DNA from: JACDET01 sp038253825
GTDB lineage: Bacteria; Patescibacteriota; Microgenomatia; Levybacterales; UBA12049
NCBI GenBank assembly: GCA_038253825.1
Contig: JBBSGT010000005.1
Span: 1-54,177, forward strand
Direction of reading: 5' to 3'
DNA: 54,177 nt
A program made the position numbers and the translations under genes. Positions within the stretch are counted from its first letter, which is position 1, and every line of letters starts with the position of its first letter. The notes under the pieces are model-generated. The model worked only from the letters and a program-made list of their open reading frames with translations. It had not been told where the DNA came from and made no database searches. Positions 16,254 to 25,166 of the stretch are shown here, piece after piece.

Positions 16254-17027
16254 ATGACTATTTCTTTATTACACTTAAATATCAACGCGGATAACTTTTG
16301 GGATAGTCTCATTCCTTTTCTTAATAGTCACGACTTTGATATTATTCACTTGCAAGAAGTCACGGGAAAAGAAACACGATGTGGGAATTTTTATAGTAAA
16401 CGAGATACATTTGCTGAGTTACAAAATGTGTTAAAGGACACACACTACGGAGAGCTTTCTATTACACAGCGATATACTTCAAGTCCTCATTCATATTTTG
16501 GTAATGCCACATTTTATAAAAGAGCTTTTTCTTTGCTCGAGAAAAAAGAAATTGTGCTCTATCATGAAATTGACTTTTTTCCATCAGACGCAAAAACGTT
16601 TGAAGGTGTCGGAAGAAAATTACTTCATCTCAAACTTGCAGTTGATGGCAAAGCAATTTCATTTCTCAACACACATTTTGCATGGGGACCAACACCACAC
16701 GAACAACCATACCAAACTGAACAAGGTAATACGTTAATTGCGTATCTGAAAACTATCGATAAACTGTTTGTTTTTACCGGTGATCTAAATCTTACATCTG
16801 ATCAACCAACAATTCAAAAGTTGGGGGAAATAGCAACTAATCTCACGCAAAAAAAACATATTACCAATACCCTCAATCCACGTCTTCATAAAGTCAAACA
16901 ACTGTTCCCACAAGGATTAGCAGTTGATTACATATTTCTAACTGAAGGTATCACTGTCAAATCGTTTGCAGTTTTGGAGGATGATATTTCTGACCACTTC
17001 GGGTTAACTGCTGTATTAGAAATTTAA
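16254..17027 (+). CDS. endonuclease/exonuclease/phosphatase (EEP) family protein
   Basis: 257 residues with the EEP order of motifs: the N-terminal Asn in LHLNINADNFWD, the metal-binding Glu in DIIHLQEVTG (about 35-44), the His of FLNTHFAWGPT (about 140), FTGDLNLTSDQP (about 177-188) and the C-terminal catalytic DHFGLTAVLEI. Members cleave phosphodiesters or phosphomonoesters in DNA, sugars or lipids, and the substrate cannot be read. No signal peptide, so probably cytoplasmic. The last 4 nt overlap the end of trpS on the other strand. Confidence 0.85.
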   Translation: MTISLLHLNINADNFWDSLIPFLNSHDFDIIHLQEVTGKETRCGNFYSKRDTFAELQNVLKDTHYGELSITQRYTSSPHSYFGNATFYKRAFSLLEKKEIVLYHEIDFFPSDAKTFEGVGRKLLHLKLAVDGKAISFLNTHFAWGPTPHEQPYQTEQGNTLIAYLKTIDKLFVFTGDLNLTSDQPTIQKLGEIATNLTQKKHITNTLNPRLHKVKQLFPQGLAVDYIFLTEGITVKSFAVLEDDISDHFGLTAVLEI

Positions 17028-18013
17028 AGAAGACCCATTTTTGTTTTTACTTCCTGGAGGGTTTTGTTTGCTTGTTCGCGACATTTCTCTGTATGCTCAT
17101 CAAGAATATCGTCAACAAGTTTTGGATTCTCTACATATAACTTTCGTTTTTCCTGAATTGGTTGCAATTCTTGATAAATTGATTCAGCAATGAAATTCTT
17201 CATCTCCGAGTAACGAATTTCCCCTTCTCGATAGTCCTCCACAAACTTAATAAATGTTTCTTTGGGAACAAACATTTTCAATAGGGTAAATAAATTAGCA
17301 ACCCCTCCTTCTGTCGGAATTTTTCCACCAGTCGTACCACTATCAGTCGGAGCTTTAGCAAGACGAGATTTTATCGTATCCAAATCGTCTGATAAATTGA
17401 TATAACTTCCCTCGATTGATTTCCCCATTTTACCTTTTCCTGTCAGTGATGGAACGTATTCTCCCGGAGTTTTGAATCGATGTGGTTCGACAAAAGTTTC
17501 GCCAAACATACTATTGAACTTTCGCACGATTTCTCTTGTTACTTCAATATGCGGTTCTTGATCAATCCCGACTGGAACAAGGGTTGCTTTGTAAAGCATA
17601 ATGTCTGCTGCCATAAGAATCGGGTAATTTAAGAGGCCCAAGTTGACGTATTTTGGATGCTGTGCTTTTTTATCTTTGTAGGTCGGCAAATCTTCAACCC
17701 GCGACACCGGATAAATTGTCGATAAGAGAAATGAGAGTTCTGTATGTTCGGGTACCCGTGATTGTACTTCCAAAAGACATTTTTTGGGATCAAGCCCCAC
17801 AGCTAAATAATCTGTTACTATATCCTTTATTGCTTGCCTGAGGGTTTTAGGATCATAAGGCGTTGTGAGAACATGTAAATCGACAACTGAATAAATACAC
17901 TCATATTCCGGATCTTTTTGCAACTCAAACATTCCTTTGACTGCCCCCAGGTAATTACCCAGATGTAATCTTCCTGTTGCTCTAATTCCTGAATAAACAC
18001 GTTTCTTGTTCAT
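17024..18013 (-). CDS. trpS: tryptophanyl-tRNA synthetase
   Basis: 329 residues, the usual bacterial TrpRS length. The class I HIGH-type motif appears as TGRLHLGNYLGAV (about 12-24), the KMSKS-type loop as GKGKMGKSIEGSYINLSDD (about 190-208), and LLNYPILMAADIMLYKATLVPVGIDQ forms the tryptophan-AMP pocket. It charges tRNA-Trp in the cytoplasm. TACAAT lies 7 nt before the ATG. It is divergent from the rRNA methyltransferase gene at 18073, with both promoters packed in the 59-nt spacer. Confidence 0.97.
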   Translation of the reverse strand: MNKKRVYSGIRATGRLHLGNYLGAVKGMFELQKDPEYECIYSVVDLHVLTTPYDPKTLRQAIKDIVTDYLAVGLDPKKCLLEVQSRVPEHTELSFLLSTIYPVSRVEDLPTYKDKKAQHPKYVNLGLLNYPILMAADIMLYKATLVPVGIDQEPHIEVTREIVRKFNSMFGETFVEPHRFKTPGEYVPSLTGKGKMGKSIEGSYINLSDDLDTIKSRLAKAPTDSGTTGGKIPTEGGVANLFTLLKMFVPKETFIKFVEDYREGEIRYSEMKNFIAESIYQELQPIQEKRKLYVENPKLVDDILDEHTEKCREQANKTLQEVKTKMGLL

Positions 18014-18020
18014 AACCTGT

Positions 18021-18026
18021 ATTGTA
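18021..18026 (-). promoter_or_regulatory. -10 box of trpS
   Basis: TACAAT, 7 nt before the trpS ATG at 18013. No T-box element was seen in the short spacer. Confidence 0.5.
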
Positions 18027-18059
18027 CCATGTTTTCTACCTCAGAAAAACCTAATAGTA

Positions 18060-18065
18060 TATAAT
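18060..18065 (+). promoter_or_regulatory. -10 box of the NSUN-type methyltransferase gene
   Basis: TATAAT, 7 nt before the ATG at 18073. Confidence 0.55.
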
Positions 18066-18072
18066 ATGCAGT

Positions 18073-19044
18073 ATGAATACGCAGCAAACCTTACCTGAAA
18101 AATTAATGGAGCGATTGCAAGAACTTTATTCGGAAAAAGATTTACACAAAGTTCTTAGAGCATTTGCTAACAAACCGCTTCCATCATTTCGTGTAAATAC
18201 GCTTAAAGCGCAGGCAAGTGATATAGAAATAAGTTTAAGAACGCAGGGATTTGCTATAGAAAAAGTACCCTGGTACCCAGATGCATTTATCTTGCAAAAC
18301 AACTCTATTCGGGAGCTAACCGAAACGGAAGAACATAAAAACGGTCTTATCTACATCCAAAATCTTTCAAGTATGCTGCCGGTACTTATTTTGGATCCTC
18401 AAGAGAATGATTACATCCTTGATATCGCTGCTGCACCGGGAAGTAAAACGACACACATCGCAGCATTAATGCATAACACCGGTGATATCGTCGCGAACGA
18501 TATTAGTCCAAAGAGACTTTACAAATTGAAAGATAATCTTGCCAAAACTGGAGTCACCAATACGAGAGTCATCGGACTGCGGGGAGAATCTTTCTGGAAG
18601 CGATATCCTGAACTCTTTGACAAGACGCTTGTTGATGTGCCATGTAGTATGGAAGGACGCATCAGAACAGATTATCCGAGAACATATAAAGATTGGTCAA
18701 CAAAGAAAATTAAACTACTCTCCAAACTTCAGAAATATATTTTGCGGTCTGCAATTTCTGCTACCAAAGTTGGTGGAACCATCGTCTATTCCTCTTGTAC
18801 TCTTTCACCTGAAGAAAATGAAGAAGTTATCCAGTGGGCAGTGAGCAAAACTCCTGATGCGGTAACGGTAGAAAAGATTGCACTGCCAAATATCCAACTG
18901 CAATCAGGATTGAAGTCATGGAAAAAGAAGTTATTTACCCATACGGAAAATACGATCCGGGTTCTTCCCAGTGAATCCATGGAGGGGTTTTTCATGGCCA
19001 AGCTGCACAAAATTGCTTCGACATTACCGGAAATGAAAAAGTAA
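18073..19044 (+). CDS. NOL1/NOP2/Sun-family RNA cytosine-C5 methyltransferase
   Basis: 323 residues. Motif I is YILDIAAAPGSKTTHIAALM (about 115-134), motif IV DVPCSMEGRIR with the release Cys, and motif VI YSSCTLSPEENE with the nucleophilic Cys. The N-terminal PLPSFRVNTLKA is the RNA-binding lead-in of RsmB/RsmF enzymes. There is no NusB-like N-terminal domain, so it is shorter than RsmB and closer to the RsmF/YebU or archaeal Nop2 core. It probably makes m5C in 16S rRNA, but the position is not predictable. Confidence 0.92.
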   Translation: MNTQQTLPEKLMERLQELYSEKDLHKVLRAFANKPLPSFRVNTLKAQASDIEISLRTQGFAIEKVPWYPDAFILQNNSIRELTETEEHKNGLIYIQNLSSMLPVLILDPQENDYILDIAAAPGSKTTHIAALMHNTGDIVANDISPKRLYKLKDNLAKTGVTNTRVIGLRGESFWKRYPELFDKTLVDVPCSMEGRIRTDYPRTYKDWSTKKIKLLSKLQKYILRSAISATKVGGTIVYSSCTLSPEENEEVIQWAVSKTPDAVTVEKIALPNIQLQSGLKSWKKKLFTHTENTIRVLPSESMEGFFMAKLHKIASTLPEMKK

Positions 19045-19080
19045 TCATTATTGCTACTTTAAGAAAGTTAGTTTAAAATT

Positions 19081-20022
19081 ATGAAGATGAAAAAAATTAT
19101 CGTCATTCTGGTCATTATCGGCTTACTCTTCGCAAGTTACGAGAAAGTCCCAGCTTTCGCGGATCAAGTCAATAGTGTCATCTATACCAATCCGTGTGCA
19201 AGCCCGAAAACATTTAGTATCGGAGCGATTGATCCTCGATTTAATCTGAGTAAGGATGCATTCATCCAAGATGCAGAGGAAGCTGGAAGTATCTGGAAGA
19301 ACGATCAAGGAATGGCTCTTCTGAAATATGATCCTGACTCCAAATTAGCCATTAATATGGTCTATGACCAAAGACAATCACTTGATACACAAATAAATAG
19401 TCTCAACAGTCAAGTGGCGCAACAGAAACAAAACTTGAACCCTGCTATTTCAGATTATGAAAAGAAAGTCGCAGCTTTCAAACAAAAAAGCGCCGATCTT
19501 AACTCCCAAATTGAATACTGGAACGGTAAGGGAGGCGCACCGCAAGACGAATACGAAAAATTAAATGCGCAGCAAAGAGAGTTACAACAAGAAGAAACAC
19601 AATTGCGACAAATGGCTAATTCGCTTAATCAATCTACCGACCAATACAATAACCAAATTGCACAACTCGATCAAAAAGTAAATAATTTTAATCAAGCATT
19701 ACAATACAAACCTGAAGAAGGACTCTATATTCGAAACGGCAATGATGAACGTATTGAAATTTATTTCGATAATTCGCACCGGGAATTAATCCACACCTTG
19801 GCGCATGAAATGGGACATGCACTAGGAATGCAACATAATAATAATCCGCAATCGATTATGTATCCCCAGACAACAACGGCAGAAACGCCATCCAACGATG
19901 ATTTGGCAGCGCTTGAACAAGCATGTCAAAAACGTAGTATTTTCCAAACGCTTGCTACTAATTTCTCTGCACTTGTCCAACAAGGCAGCCAAAATCTTTC
20001 AAGTGTTCTCAATCATAACTAA
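19081..20022 (+). CDS. secreted matrixin-like zinc metalloprotease with coiled coil
   Basis: 313 residues. A signal peptide or anchor occupies about 1-28 (KKIIVILVIIGLLFASYEKVPAFA). Residues 40-100 begin a matrixin-like fold (DPRFNLSKDAF). A long Gln-rich coiled coil (about 103-210) interrupts it. The metzincin zinc site follows as HTLAHEMGHALGMQH (about 239-253), with the Met-turn in QSIMYP. A coiled coil placed inside the protease between its early strands and the zinc helix is unusual; it may hold the enzyme on the cell surface or oligomerise it. Substrate unknown. Confidence 0.82.
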   Translation: MKMKKIIVILVIIGLLFASYEKVPAFADQVNSVIYTNPCASPKTFSIGAIDPRFNLSKDAFIQDAEEAGSIWKNDQGMALLKYDPDSKLAINMVYDQRQSLDTQINSLNSQVAQQKQNLNPAISDYEKKVAAFKQKSADLNSQIEYWNGKGGAPQDEYEKLNAQQRELQQEETQLRQMANSLNQSTDQYNNQIAQLDQKVNNFNQALQYKPEEGLYIRNGNDERIEIYFDNSHRELIHTLAHEMGHALGMQHNNNPQSIMYPQTTTAETPSNDDLAALEQACQKRSIFQTLATNFSALVQQGSQNLSSVLNHN

Positions 20023-20127
20023 TCCTCTTGAATTCCATCATGCCTCATGTATGATAAACGTACGCTCTATACAAAAAAGCTTGTACTTATATTATTGCGA
20101 CTAAGTAGTGCCAGTGTCTTTATTTAG

Positions 20128-20433
20128 GCAGCAGATGCCGCGACCTTGCAGCCAGATACCCTAACTTTGCCACCAAACTTTTTTCCACTTCATAATGACC
20201 TCTTGTTCTTTTCTGCATTTCAGGTACTTTTGAGTATCTGGATCTTCAGGGGATTATAAATTTTTTGGGCCGCACTTCTGTCTGAAATTACCATACTGGG
20301 AGTTATTGGCGCAATTACCAACGACCTGGACGTCCTCTTTCGTGACTTTGCCATTTTCTTTGCTGCAATAGCCTTCACAGTAGCTGTATATCCGCAAAAA
20401 GCCAAACAGAAAGAAACGCACTTATTTCTAAAC
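20128..20433 (+). pseudogene. possible remnant of a membrane-protein gene
   Basis: The 411-nt gap between the metalloprotease and deformylase genes holds no intact gene. One plus-strand frame keeps membrane-protein character for about 100 codons (LLFFSAFQVLLSIWIF, then after TAA 20257-20259 LLSEITILGVIGAI and FRDFAIFFAAIAFTVAVYP). It has no start, one internal stop and runs antisense into the deformylase gene. It may be a decayed gene; chance is not excluded. Confidence 0.25.
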
Positions 20434-20970
20434 CTATTTATCCTTCCAATACTTTTCATATTCAGCAAGTTCAGTAATAGTTTTTTTGTTTTTGACCTTA
20501 TCGATAAAAAATATGCCGTCTAAATGATCTATTTCATGTTGAAAAACTCGAGCATGAAAATCATACTGCAAATTATAGATAACCTCTTTTCCAAAACGAT
20601 CAATGCCGTTGACAATACATGTGATTGGACGAGGAACTAGTGCTCTGATGCCAGCAGATAAGTCTCCTTCCCAATCTTCTTTTTGCATTTTTGAACTCTT
20701 GATTACTAATGGATTAACAATAATTGTTAACGGAAAAGGATTCTTGTCAGGATATCGCGGATTTTTAGGATCGACGTGAATGACGATAACTCGTTTATTG
20801 ATTCCTACTTGGGGAGCGGCAATACCTGCACCATTACTCTGTAAACAAAGGGTAGCTAAATTATCCAAAAAAGTCTGAAATCGTTTCGTCTGCATTTCTC
20901 TTTGCTTAACAGCCACAGACTTTTTTCGAAGTAAAGGATGACCAAGACGAATTACTTGTAATTCTTTCAT
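20434..20970 (-). CDS. def: peptide deformylase, metal-ligand Cys replaced by Asp
   Basis: 178 residues with the three deformylase motifs: GAGIAAPQVGI (motif I, about 47-57), EGDLSAGI (motif II) and FQHEIDHLDGIFF (motif III, with both His ligands and the catalytic Glu). In almost all deformylases motif II is EGCLS and its Cys binds the catalytic metal. Here the codon is GAC (Asp), giving a 2-His/1-Asp site. The enzyme should remove N-formyl from nascent proteins; the altered ligand may change metal choice or activity. The nearest -10 (TATAAT) is 14 nt upstream. The 254-nt spacer upstream of the start has no gene. Confidence 0.9.
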   Translation of the reverse strand: MKELQVIRLGHPLLRKKSVAVKQREMQTKRFQTFLDNLATLCLQSNGAGIAAPQVGINKRVIVIHVDPKNPRYPDKNPFPLTIIVNPLVIKSSKMQKEDWEGDLSAGIRALVPRPITCIVNGIDRFGKEVIYNLQYDFHARVFQHEIDHLDGIFFIDKVKNKKTITELAEYEKYWKDK

Positions 20971-21224
20971 ATTTTTATTTGCTCATTATATCAGTTTCCA
21001 CTGAGTTTATTAGTAAAATATTTACGTCGAAGATACCATATGAGTAAAACTAACCTTTTAGTGTCATCGAAAAACAACTAATCATGTAGCGAATAAGCGT
21101 AAATTAAATATTTCTTACGCACTTCTTATACATTTATCATTCAGTATTGGTAGTTACTGTTTATACTGAGAATAAAGTTTTTTCCAATTATTTTTTCTCA
21201 GAGCTCCAAAAGAAAGGATAATGT

Positions 21225-21818
21225 ATGCAACCTAGCATGATTACCAATGGAGATTGGAAAGTGTTTCTGATACTTAGAGATGAAAAGTTACTTCTTGTCA
21301 AACGCAAACACCCATTTGTTGTTATCGTGCCGATTTTTATTATTAGTTGTTTAACGCTTTTCTTCATAGGCTGTGCCTATATTCTCTTTCAAGGATTTTT
21401 TGGTTCTCCCTCCCTCTTCTTTGTAACGCTTATGTTACTCGTTAGTGTTGCAATTAGTGTTATTACGAAATCAATTGTTGACTGGTATTTTCATATGTAT
21501 ATTTTGACCAATCGCAAAATTCTAGAACTACGGTATTCTCCCCTCACTTCGTATCTTGTTAATGACGTTATGCTTGATCGAGTAAGTTGCACAGAAATCG
21601 ATCTCCAGACAAATGGTTTTCTCAATGAGCTGATTGATATGGGAGATGTACTCATCACCTTTGATCGACCGACACATCAGGAAGAATTTATTTTAAAAGA
21701 CGTACAACGATCTCATGCACTTGCAAATTTTCTCACTCAACAACTGATGGATGGGAGACAACCAATACACGCAACCTATGAACCAATATGGTTTAAGCAG
21801 CACGCCAAGAGCACCTAA
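21225..21818 (+). CDS. PH-domain (bPH/YdbS-like) membrane protein
   Basis: 197 residues. Two closely spaced membrane helices (FVVIVPIFIISCLTLFFIGCAYILF and LFFVTLMLLVSVAISVITKSIV) are followed by a YdbS-type PH-like domain. It begins WYFHMYILTNRKILELRYSPL and contains LDRVSCTEIDLQTNGFLNELIDMGDVLI, the usual bacterial PH pattern. Function unknown. It lies 11 nt before a small two-helix protein gene; the same gene pair recurs at 47157-48093. AAAGGA upstream of the ATG is a usable ribosome-binding site. Confidence 0.75.
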   Translation: MQPSMITNGDWKVFLILRDEKLLLVKRKHPFVVIVPIFIISCLTLFFIGCAYILFQGFFGSPSLFFVTLMLLVSVAISVITKSIVDWYFHMYILTNRKILELRYSPLTSYLVNDVMLDRVSCTEIDLQTNGFLNELIDMGDVLITFDRPTHQEEFILKDVQRSHALANFLTQQLMDGRQPIHATYEPIWFKQHAKST

Positions 21819-21829
21819 GAAAGGTATCT

Positions 21830-22063
21830 ATGTTACTTTTTACGGCGACAAATGTTAAATTGGTTATTCTTGTTTGCTATTTAGTAGTAATCGTTTTTAT
21901 TATATTTTTTAGTTGGCTTTACCTGACAAGAACTTTACGAGCAAGCAGGGAAATAGGAGTGCAGGCTCCGGGTTATATTAAAATTTTGGTACGAGTGAGT
22001 ATTATTAATGCAATTGCTACTGCTGTTCTCATCAGCTTCTTTTTACTTATGAATATCTATTGA
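21830..22063 (+). CDS. small two-span membrane protein, partner of the PH-domain protein
   Basis: 77 residues: two membrane helices (VKLVILVCYLVVIVFIIFFSWLYL and INAIATAVLISFFLLMNIY) joined by a polar loop with basic residues (RTLRASREIGVQ). It follows the PH-domain protein by 11 nt and resembles the 79-residue protein at 47854 in layout, including aromatic first helix, Arg-rich loop and hydrophobic end. Probably a membrane partner. No known family recognised. Confidence 0.6.
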   Translation: MLLFTATNVKLVILVCYLVVIVFIIFFSWLYLTRTLRASREIGVQAPGYIKILVRVSIINAIATAVLISFFLLMNIY

Positions 22064-22115
22064 GAGAATAAAGGGTGATGAAGCAACCAGGTCATTTTAA
22101 TTCCTACATTGATTA

Positions 22116-24497
22116 CTACAACCGCGCGCGTTGTGCCATCTCTGTTTCAATTGTCTGCACTGATTTCCCGTATTTCAACCGTGACAATTCTTTTATTAAT
22201 TCTGCAACTCTTGGATTTTCCCTCGCTTTTTCTTGTTCAATATCTTTGGTTGTATCCAACGAGAAGGGACGAACAGGCTCTCCGTTAACGATGGTTCGTA
22301 TATAGGTATTGAATTTATCAACATTGATCAGATCCTGCTCACTAAAGATTGGCTGAAATTCATGCTGGAGATAGGTTGCATCGGTTACACCGACACGGAA
22401 TGATGCAACAGTACCCACGTTACCGAAAATAGCGTTTTTAATTTCTTCATCCATCTGCCCAATAAATTGATTTGCAACTATCAAATTGAGACGATACTTT
22501 CGTGCCTCAGAAAGAATTTGTGCGAAATCAGGTGTGGCAAAATTCTGGAACTCATCAACATACAAAAAGAAATCTTTTCGTTGCTCCATCGGCATATCTT
22601 GTCGAGACATCGCAGCAACGAGAATTTTCGGCACGAGAACCAATCCTAAGAAATTTGAATTTTCTTCACCGATTGTTCCTTTGGATAAATTAATTAAAAG
22701 AATCTTTTGTTCATCCATAACTTTTCGGAAATTGAATGAACTATCTGATTGTCCAATGATGTTTCTAATCATCTTATTGGTAACGAATCGGCCGAATTTG
22801 GAAGTAATATAATCCAGTACTTCGGATTTATGGAAATCAGAGGTTTGTGCAATTTGATCAGTCCAGTAACGTCTAATAATAGGATCTTCTACTTTGGGTA
22901 AAATCTCTTGCACATAATTTTGGTCAGTCAAAACACGCATTACTTCAATCAACGTACTCCCCTTCTCATACATAACCGTCAGCATGGCATTACGAACAGC
23001 ATGTTCAAATCGCGGACCGACGATACCGGTTTTGTTTGGATCGAACAATTTATACATCAAACCGATCAGCGAATTCACAGCGAAATGTTTTTGTTGCTCA
23101 GTATCTGCTTCCAGCATGTTAAAACCCATCGGCCGGTCAGTGTCAGAAGGATCGAAAAGAACCACATCCTCAGCTCGATGTGGTGGAATTATCTTTAAGA
23201 TATCTTCGACCAAATCACCGTGAGGGTCAATAACCGCAACACCTTGACCATTATTAATATCCTGTGAAATCATCCCCTTAAGAAATTCAGATTTCCCGGT
23301 TCCGGTTTTTCCGATGATATAAAAGTGTCGCTGCCGATCAAATTTTTCAATAAAGACAGATTTGGCAATTCCTCGAAACGTACTTCTTCCCAAATATAAT
23401 CCGGTTGTCGGAATATTTGAAGGGGCAGCAGAACGTTTCGCGTTGAGCCAATGAATTCCCGGAGTTTGGATACTTTTGTTGGGGAAATGATAAATACTTG
23501 CCAGTTCTTCACTCGTTAAGACAGAAGTCTGTCTGATCATGGGAAAATATCGATAAATAAAATCCGTCATAAATAATCCCTTGAAGAATTGACTGCGTTT
23601 CTTAAATGAGTTCATGCCGCTAAATTGGCTGAAAGCTCCTTTAATATTGGAGAGATGCGCATTGGCTTCTTCTTGCGTCTTCGAACAAACAACGACGCGA
23701 ACGGTTGCGTTAAAACCCGGTTTGTTCAGTTTATTTTCAATTCCTTCCAACTCTTTCGCATCAGTTTTATAACTGGCCTTGTCAGGATTGGACTCGTTTT
23801 TCTTTACATTCCCGATATAACTCCTTCCGATTTTCTTCCAACTATTATCAGCCGGTTGGATAAGAATTTGAATAGCCGCACCTTCTCCTTCACGCATTTT
23901 TCCCAAAATAGAAGTTATGGAAGATAACGGATCAGTAGCGAGATCTTTATAGACTTTAATCGGCAAATGATTTGCGCCTTTTAAATTAAGCCACATATAT
24001 GCCACTTTCCCTTCATCAGAAAAAATATTGTATTCGGTTCCGATTACTGCGCCGTCACGTTGTTTGGCAGCAGGGTCATTGACTGGCAAAATATCTGCAT
24101 CAGGATATGCACCGTTAATTTCTTTTTCCACGAAGTCACGATATTTTGCAGGGACATTCACGTAAAATCTAATATCACCAGGCAACCCGACAATTTCAAA
24201 GGACATATGAGGTTGAGGTCGAAAATATTCAAACTTTGATGTGCCATGTAAAGCATATAGACTTGAAAATAATTGCTCCGCAGCGTCAATTTTCACTTCA
24301 TTTTCTCTGGGCACTGTTACTTGCAACAAAACAGAATTGAGGGACTCAGATTCACGATTACGGTAACGAAGCCATAAGAGAAATGCGGTAAAAACTGCCC
24401 AACAGATCCCTCCCAAAAGGAGTACTCCTGCAATAATAAGCATTATTGAGACAAGAAACGTCGTTAAATTGATAGCGGTTGAATCAGGTAGTTGCAT
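22116..24497 (-). CDS. VirB4/TraD-like conjugation-type ATPase, membrane-anchored
   Basis: 793 residues. One or two N-terminal membrane segments (about 9-40) precede a conserved region (FRPQPHMSFEIVGLPGDIRF). The RecA-like ATPase follows, with Walker A FYIIGKTGTGKSEFLKGM (about 398-415), VIDPHGDLVEDIL, Walker B FFLYVDEFQNFATPDFAQIL (about 655) and the Gln-rich sensor region LIVANQFIGQMDEEIKNAI. This fits the type IV secretion/TraM-recognition ATPases that pump DNA or protein. No other T4SS gene is nearby, so it is an orphan. It is preceded by a Pro/Gln-rich companion gene 1 nt upstream, so both belong to one operon. Confidence 0.88.
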   Translation of the reverse strand: MQLPDSTAINLTTFLVSIMLIIAGVLLLGGICWAVFTAFLLWLRYRNRESESLNSVLLQVTVPRENEVKIDAAEQLFSSLYALHGTSKFEYFRPQPHMSFEIVGLPGDIRFYVNVPAKYRDFVEKEINGAYPDADILPVNDPAAKQRDGAVIGTEYNIFSDEGKVAYMWLNLKGANHLPIKVYKDLATDPLSSITSILGKMREGEGAAIQILIQPADNSWKKIGRSYIGNVKKNESNPDKASYKTDAKELEGIENKLNKPGFNATVRVVVCSKTQEEANAHLSNIKGAFSQFSGMNSFKKRSQFFKGLFMTDFIYRYFPMIRQTSVLTSEELASIYHFPNKSIQTPGIHWLNAKRSAAPSNIPTTGLYLGRSTFRGIAKSVFIEKFDRQRHFYIIGKTGTGKSEFLKGMISQDINNGQGVAVIDPHGDLVEDILKIIPPHRAEDVVLFDPSDTDRPMGFNMLEADTEQQKHFAVNSLIGLMYKLFDPNKTGIVGPRFEHAVRNAMLTVMYEKGSTLIEVMRVLTDQNYVQEILPKVEDPIIRRYWTDQIAQTSDFHKSEVLDYITSKFGRFVTNKMIRNIIGQSDSSFNFRKVMDEQKILLINLSKGTIGEENSNFLGLVLVPKILVAAMSRQDMPMEQRKDFFLYVDEFQNFATPDFAQILSEARKYRLNLIVANQFIGQMDEEIKNAIFGNVGTVASFRVGVTDATYLQHEFQPIFSEQDLINVDKFNTYIRTIVNGEPVRPFSLDTTKDIEQEKARENPRVAELIKELSRLKYGKSVQTIETEMAQRARL

Positions 24498-24498
24498 A

Positions 24499-25107
24499 TT
24501 AGTTTATTTGTTTTTTTGTTCCTAATGCCGGATTTACTTTTCTCCAGACATACATGATTGTTCCCATCAGCCAGTGCTTTGATGCTTTAAATTCTGTCTT
24601 TTTTTCTTCTACCGCTGCTTGTTGATACGTTATTGGAAGCGTTTTTATGCCAAAGGCATTGTCCTTAATTTTAAAGGTAGTATCAGGAATTATACCTGGT
24701 CCTGAGTGTGTTACACCCGCTTGTTTTACCACTTCGGCAATCACCGGTTTTTCCTGATCTCCTGATTTTTCAACAACATGTTCAATACTTGCTTCAATTT
24801 TAGGCTCAAGAATTGAGGGCTGCACTTCAATTTCTTGTACTTCCCCTCCTGCCTGTTGTTGGACACCTTGGTTATTGGTTTCCTGCGATGCTATTTGCAC
24901 TTCTTCATTGTCACCACTATTTTCCGAAACGATCACAGACGGCCCGGATTCTTTATTGACAGAAATTGCTGTTGGTGTCTGGATTTTTGGTTGGGGTGCA
25001 GCCACAGGTTGAGAAAGAGCACTATCATTCGTGACCGTTGCAGTCACTGGCGGTTGCGCTCGGTTCAAAGATTGATCATTTGGAGAAGGGTTGGCACTCG
25101 GATCCAT
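24499..25107 (-). CDS. Pro/Gln/Val-rich low-complexity protein, operon partner of the VirB4-like ATPase
   Basis: 202 residues. The first about 150 are disordered and rich in Pro, Gln, Val and Glu (NPSPNDQSLNRAQPPVTATV). The last about 30 are basic and aromatic (KASKHWLMGTIMYVWRKVNP), a possible amphipathic or membrane-binding end. Its stop lies 1 nt from the ATPase start, so it is co-translated. It may tether or regulate the ATPase, which is inference from position. TAAGAT lies 6 nt before the ATG. Confidence 0.6.
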   Translation of the reverse strand: MDPSANPSPNDQSLNRAQPPVTATVTNDSALSQPVAAPQPKIQTPTAISVNKESGPSVIVSENSGDNEEVQIASQETNNQGVQQQAGGEVQEIEVQPSILEPKIEASIEHVVEKSGDQEKPVIAEVVKQAGVTHSGPGIIPDTTFKIKDNAFGIKTLPITYQQAAVEEKKTEFKASKHWLMGTIMYVWRKVNPALGTKKQIN

Positions 25108-25113
25108 ATTCTT

Positions 25114-25119
25114 ATCTTA
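25114..25119 (-). promoter_or_regulatory. -10 box of the VirB4-like operon (leaderless start)
   Basis: TAAGAT, 6 nt before the ATG at 25107; a TTGCCT -35 candidate lies 17 nt further upstream (25137-25142). Confidence 0.45.
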
Positions 25120-25166
25120 GCATGATAAGGCTAGGGAGGCAATGAAATAATCCTGACGAAATCCTT

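Noticed and set aside
21165..21200. Imperfect inverted repeat TGAGAA/TTCTCA upstream of the PH-domain gene
   Set aside because: AT-rich arms with mismatches and no clear terminator or operator form; likely chance in an AT-rich spacer.
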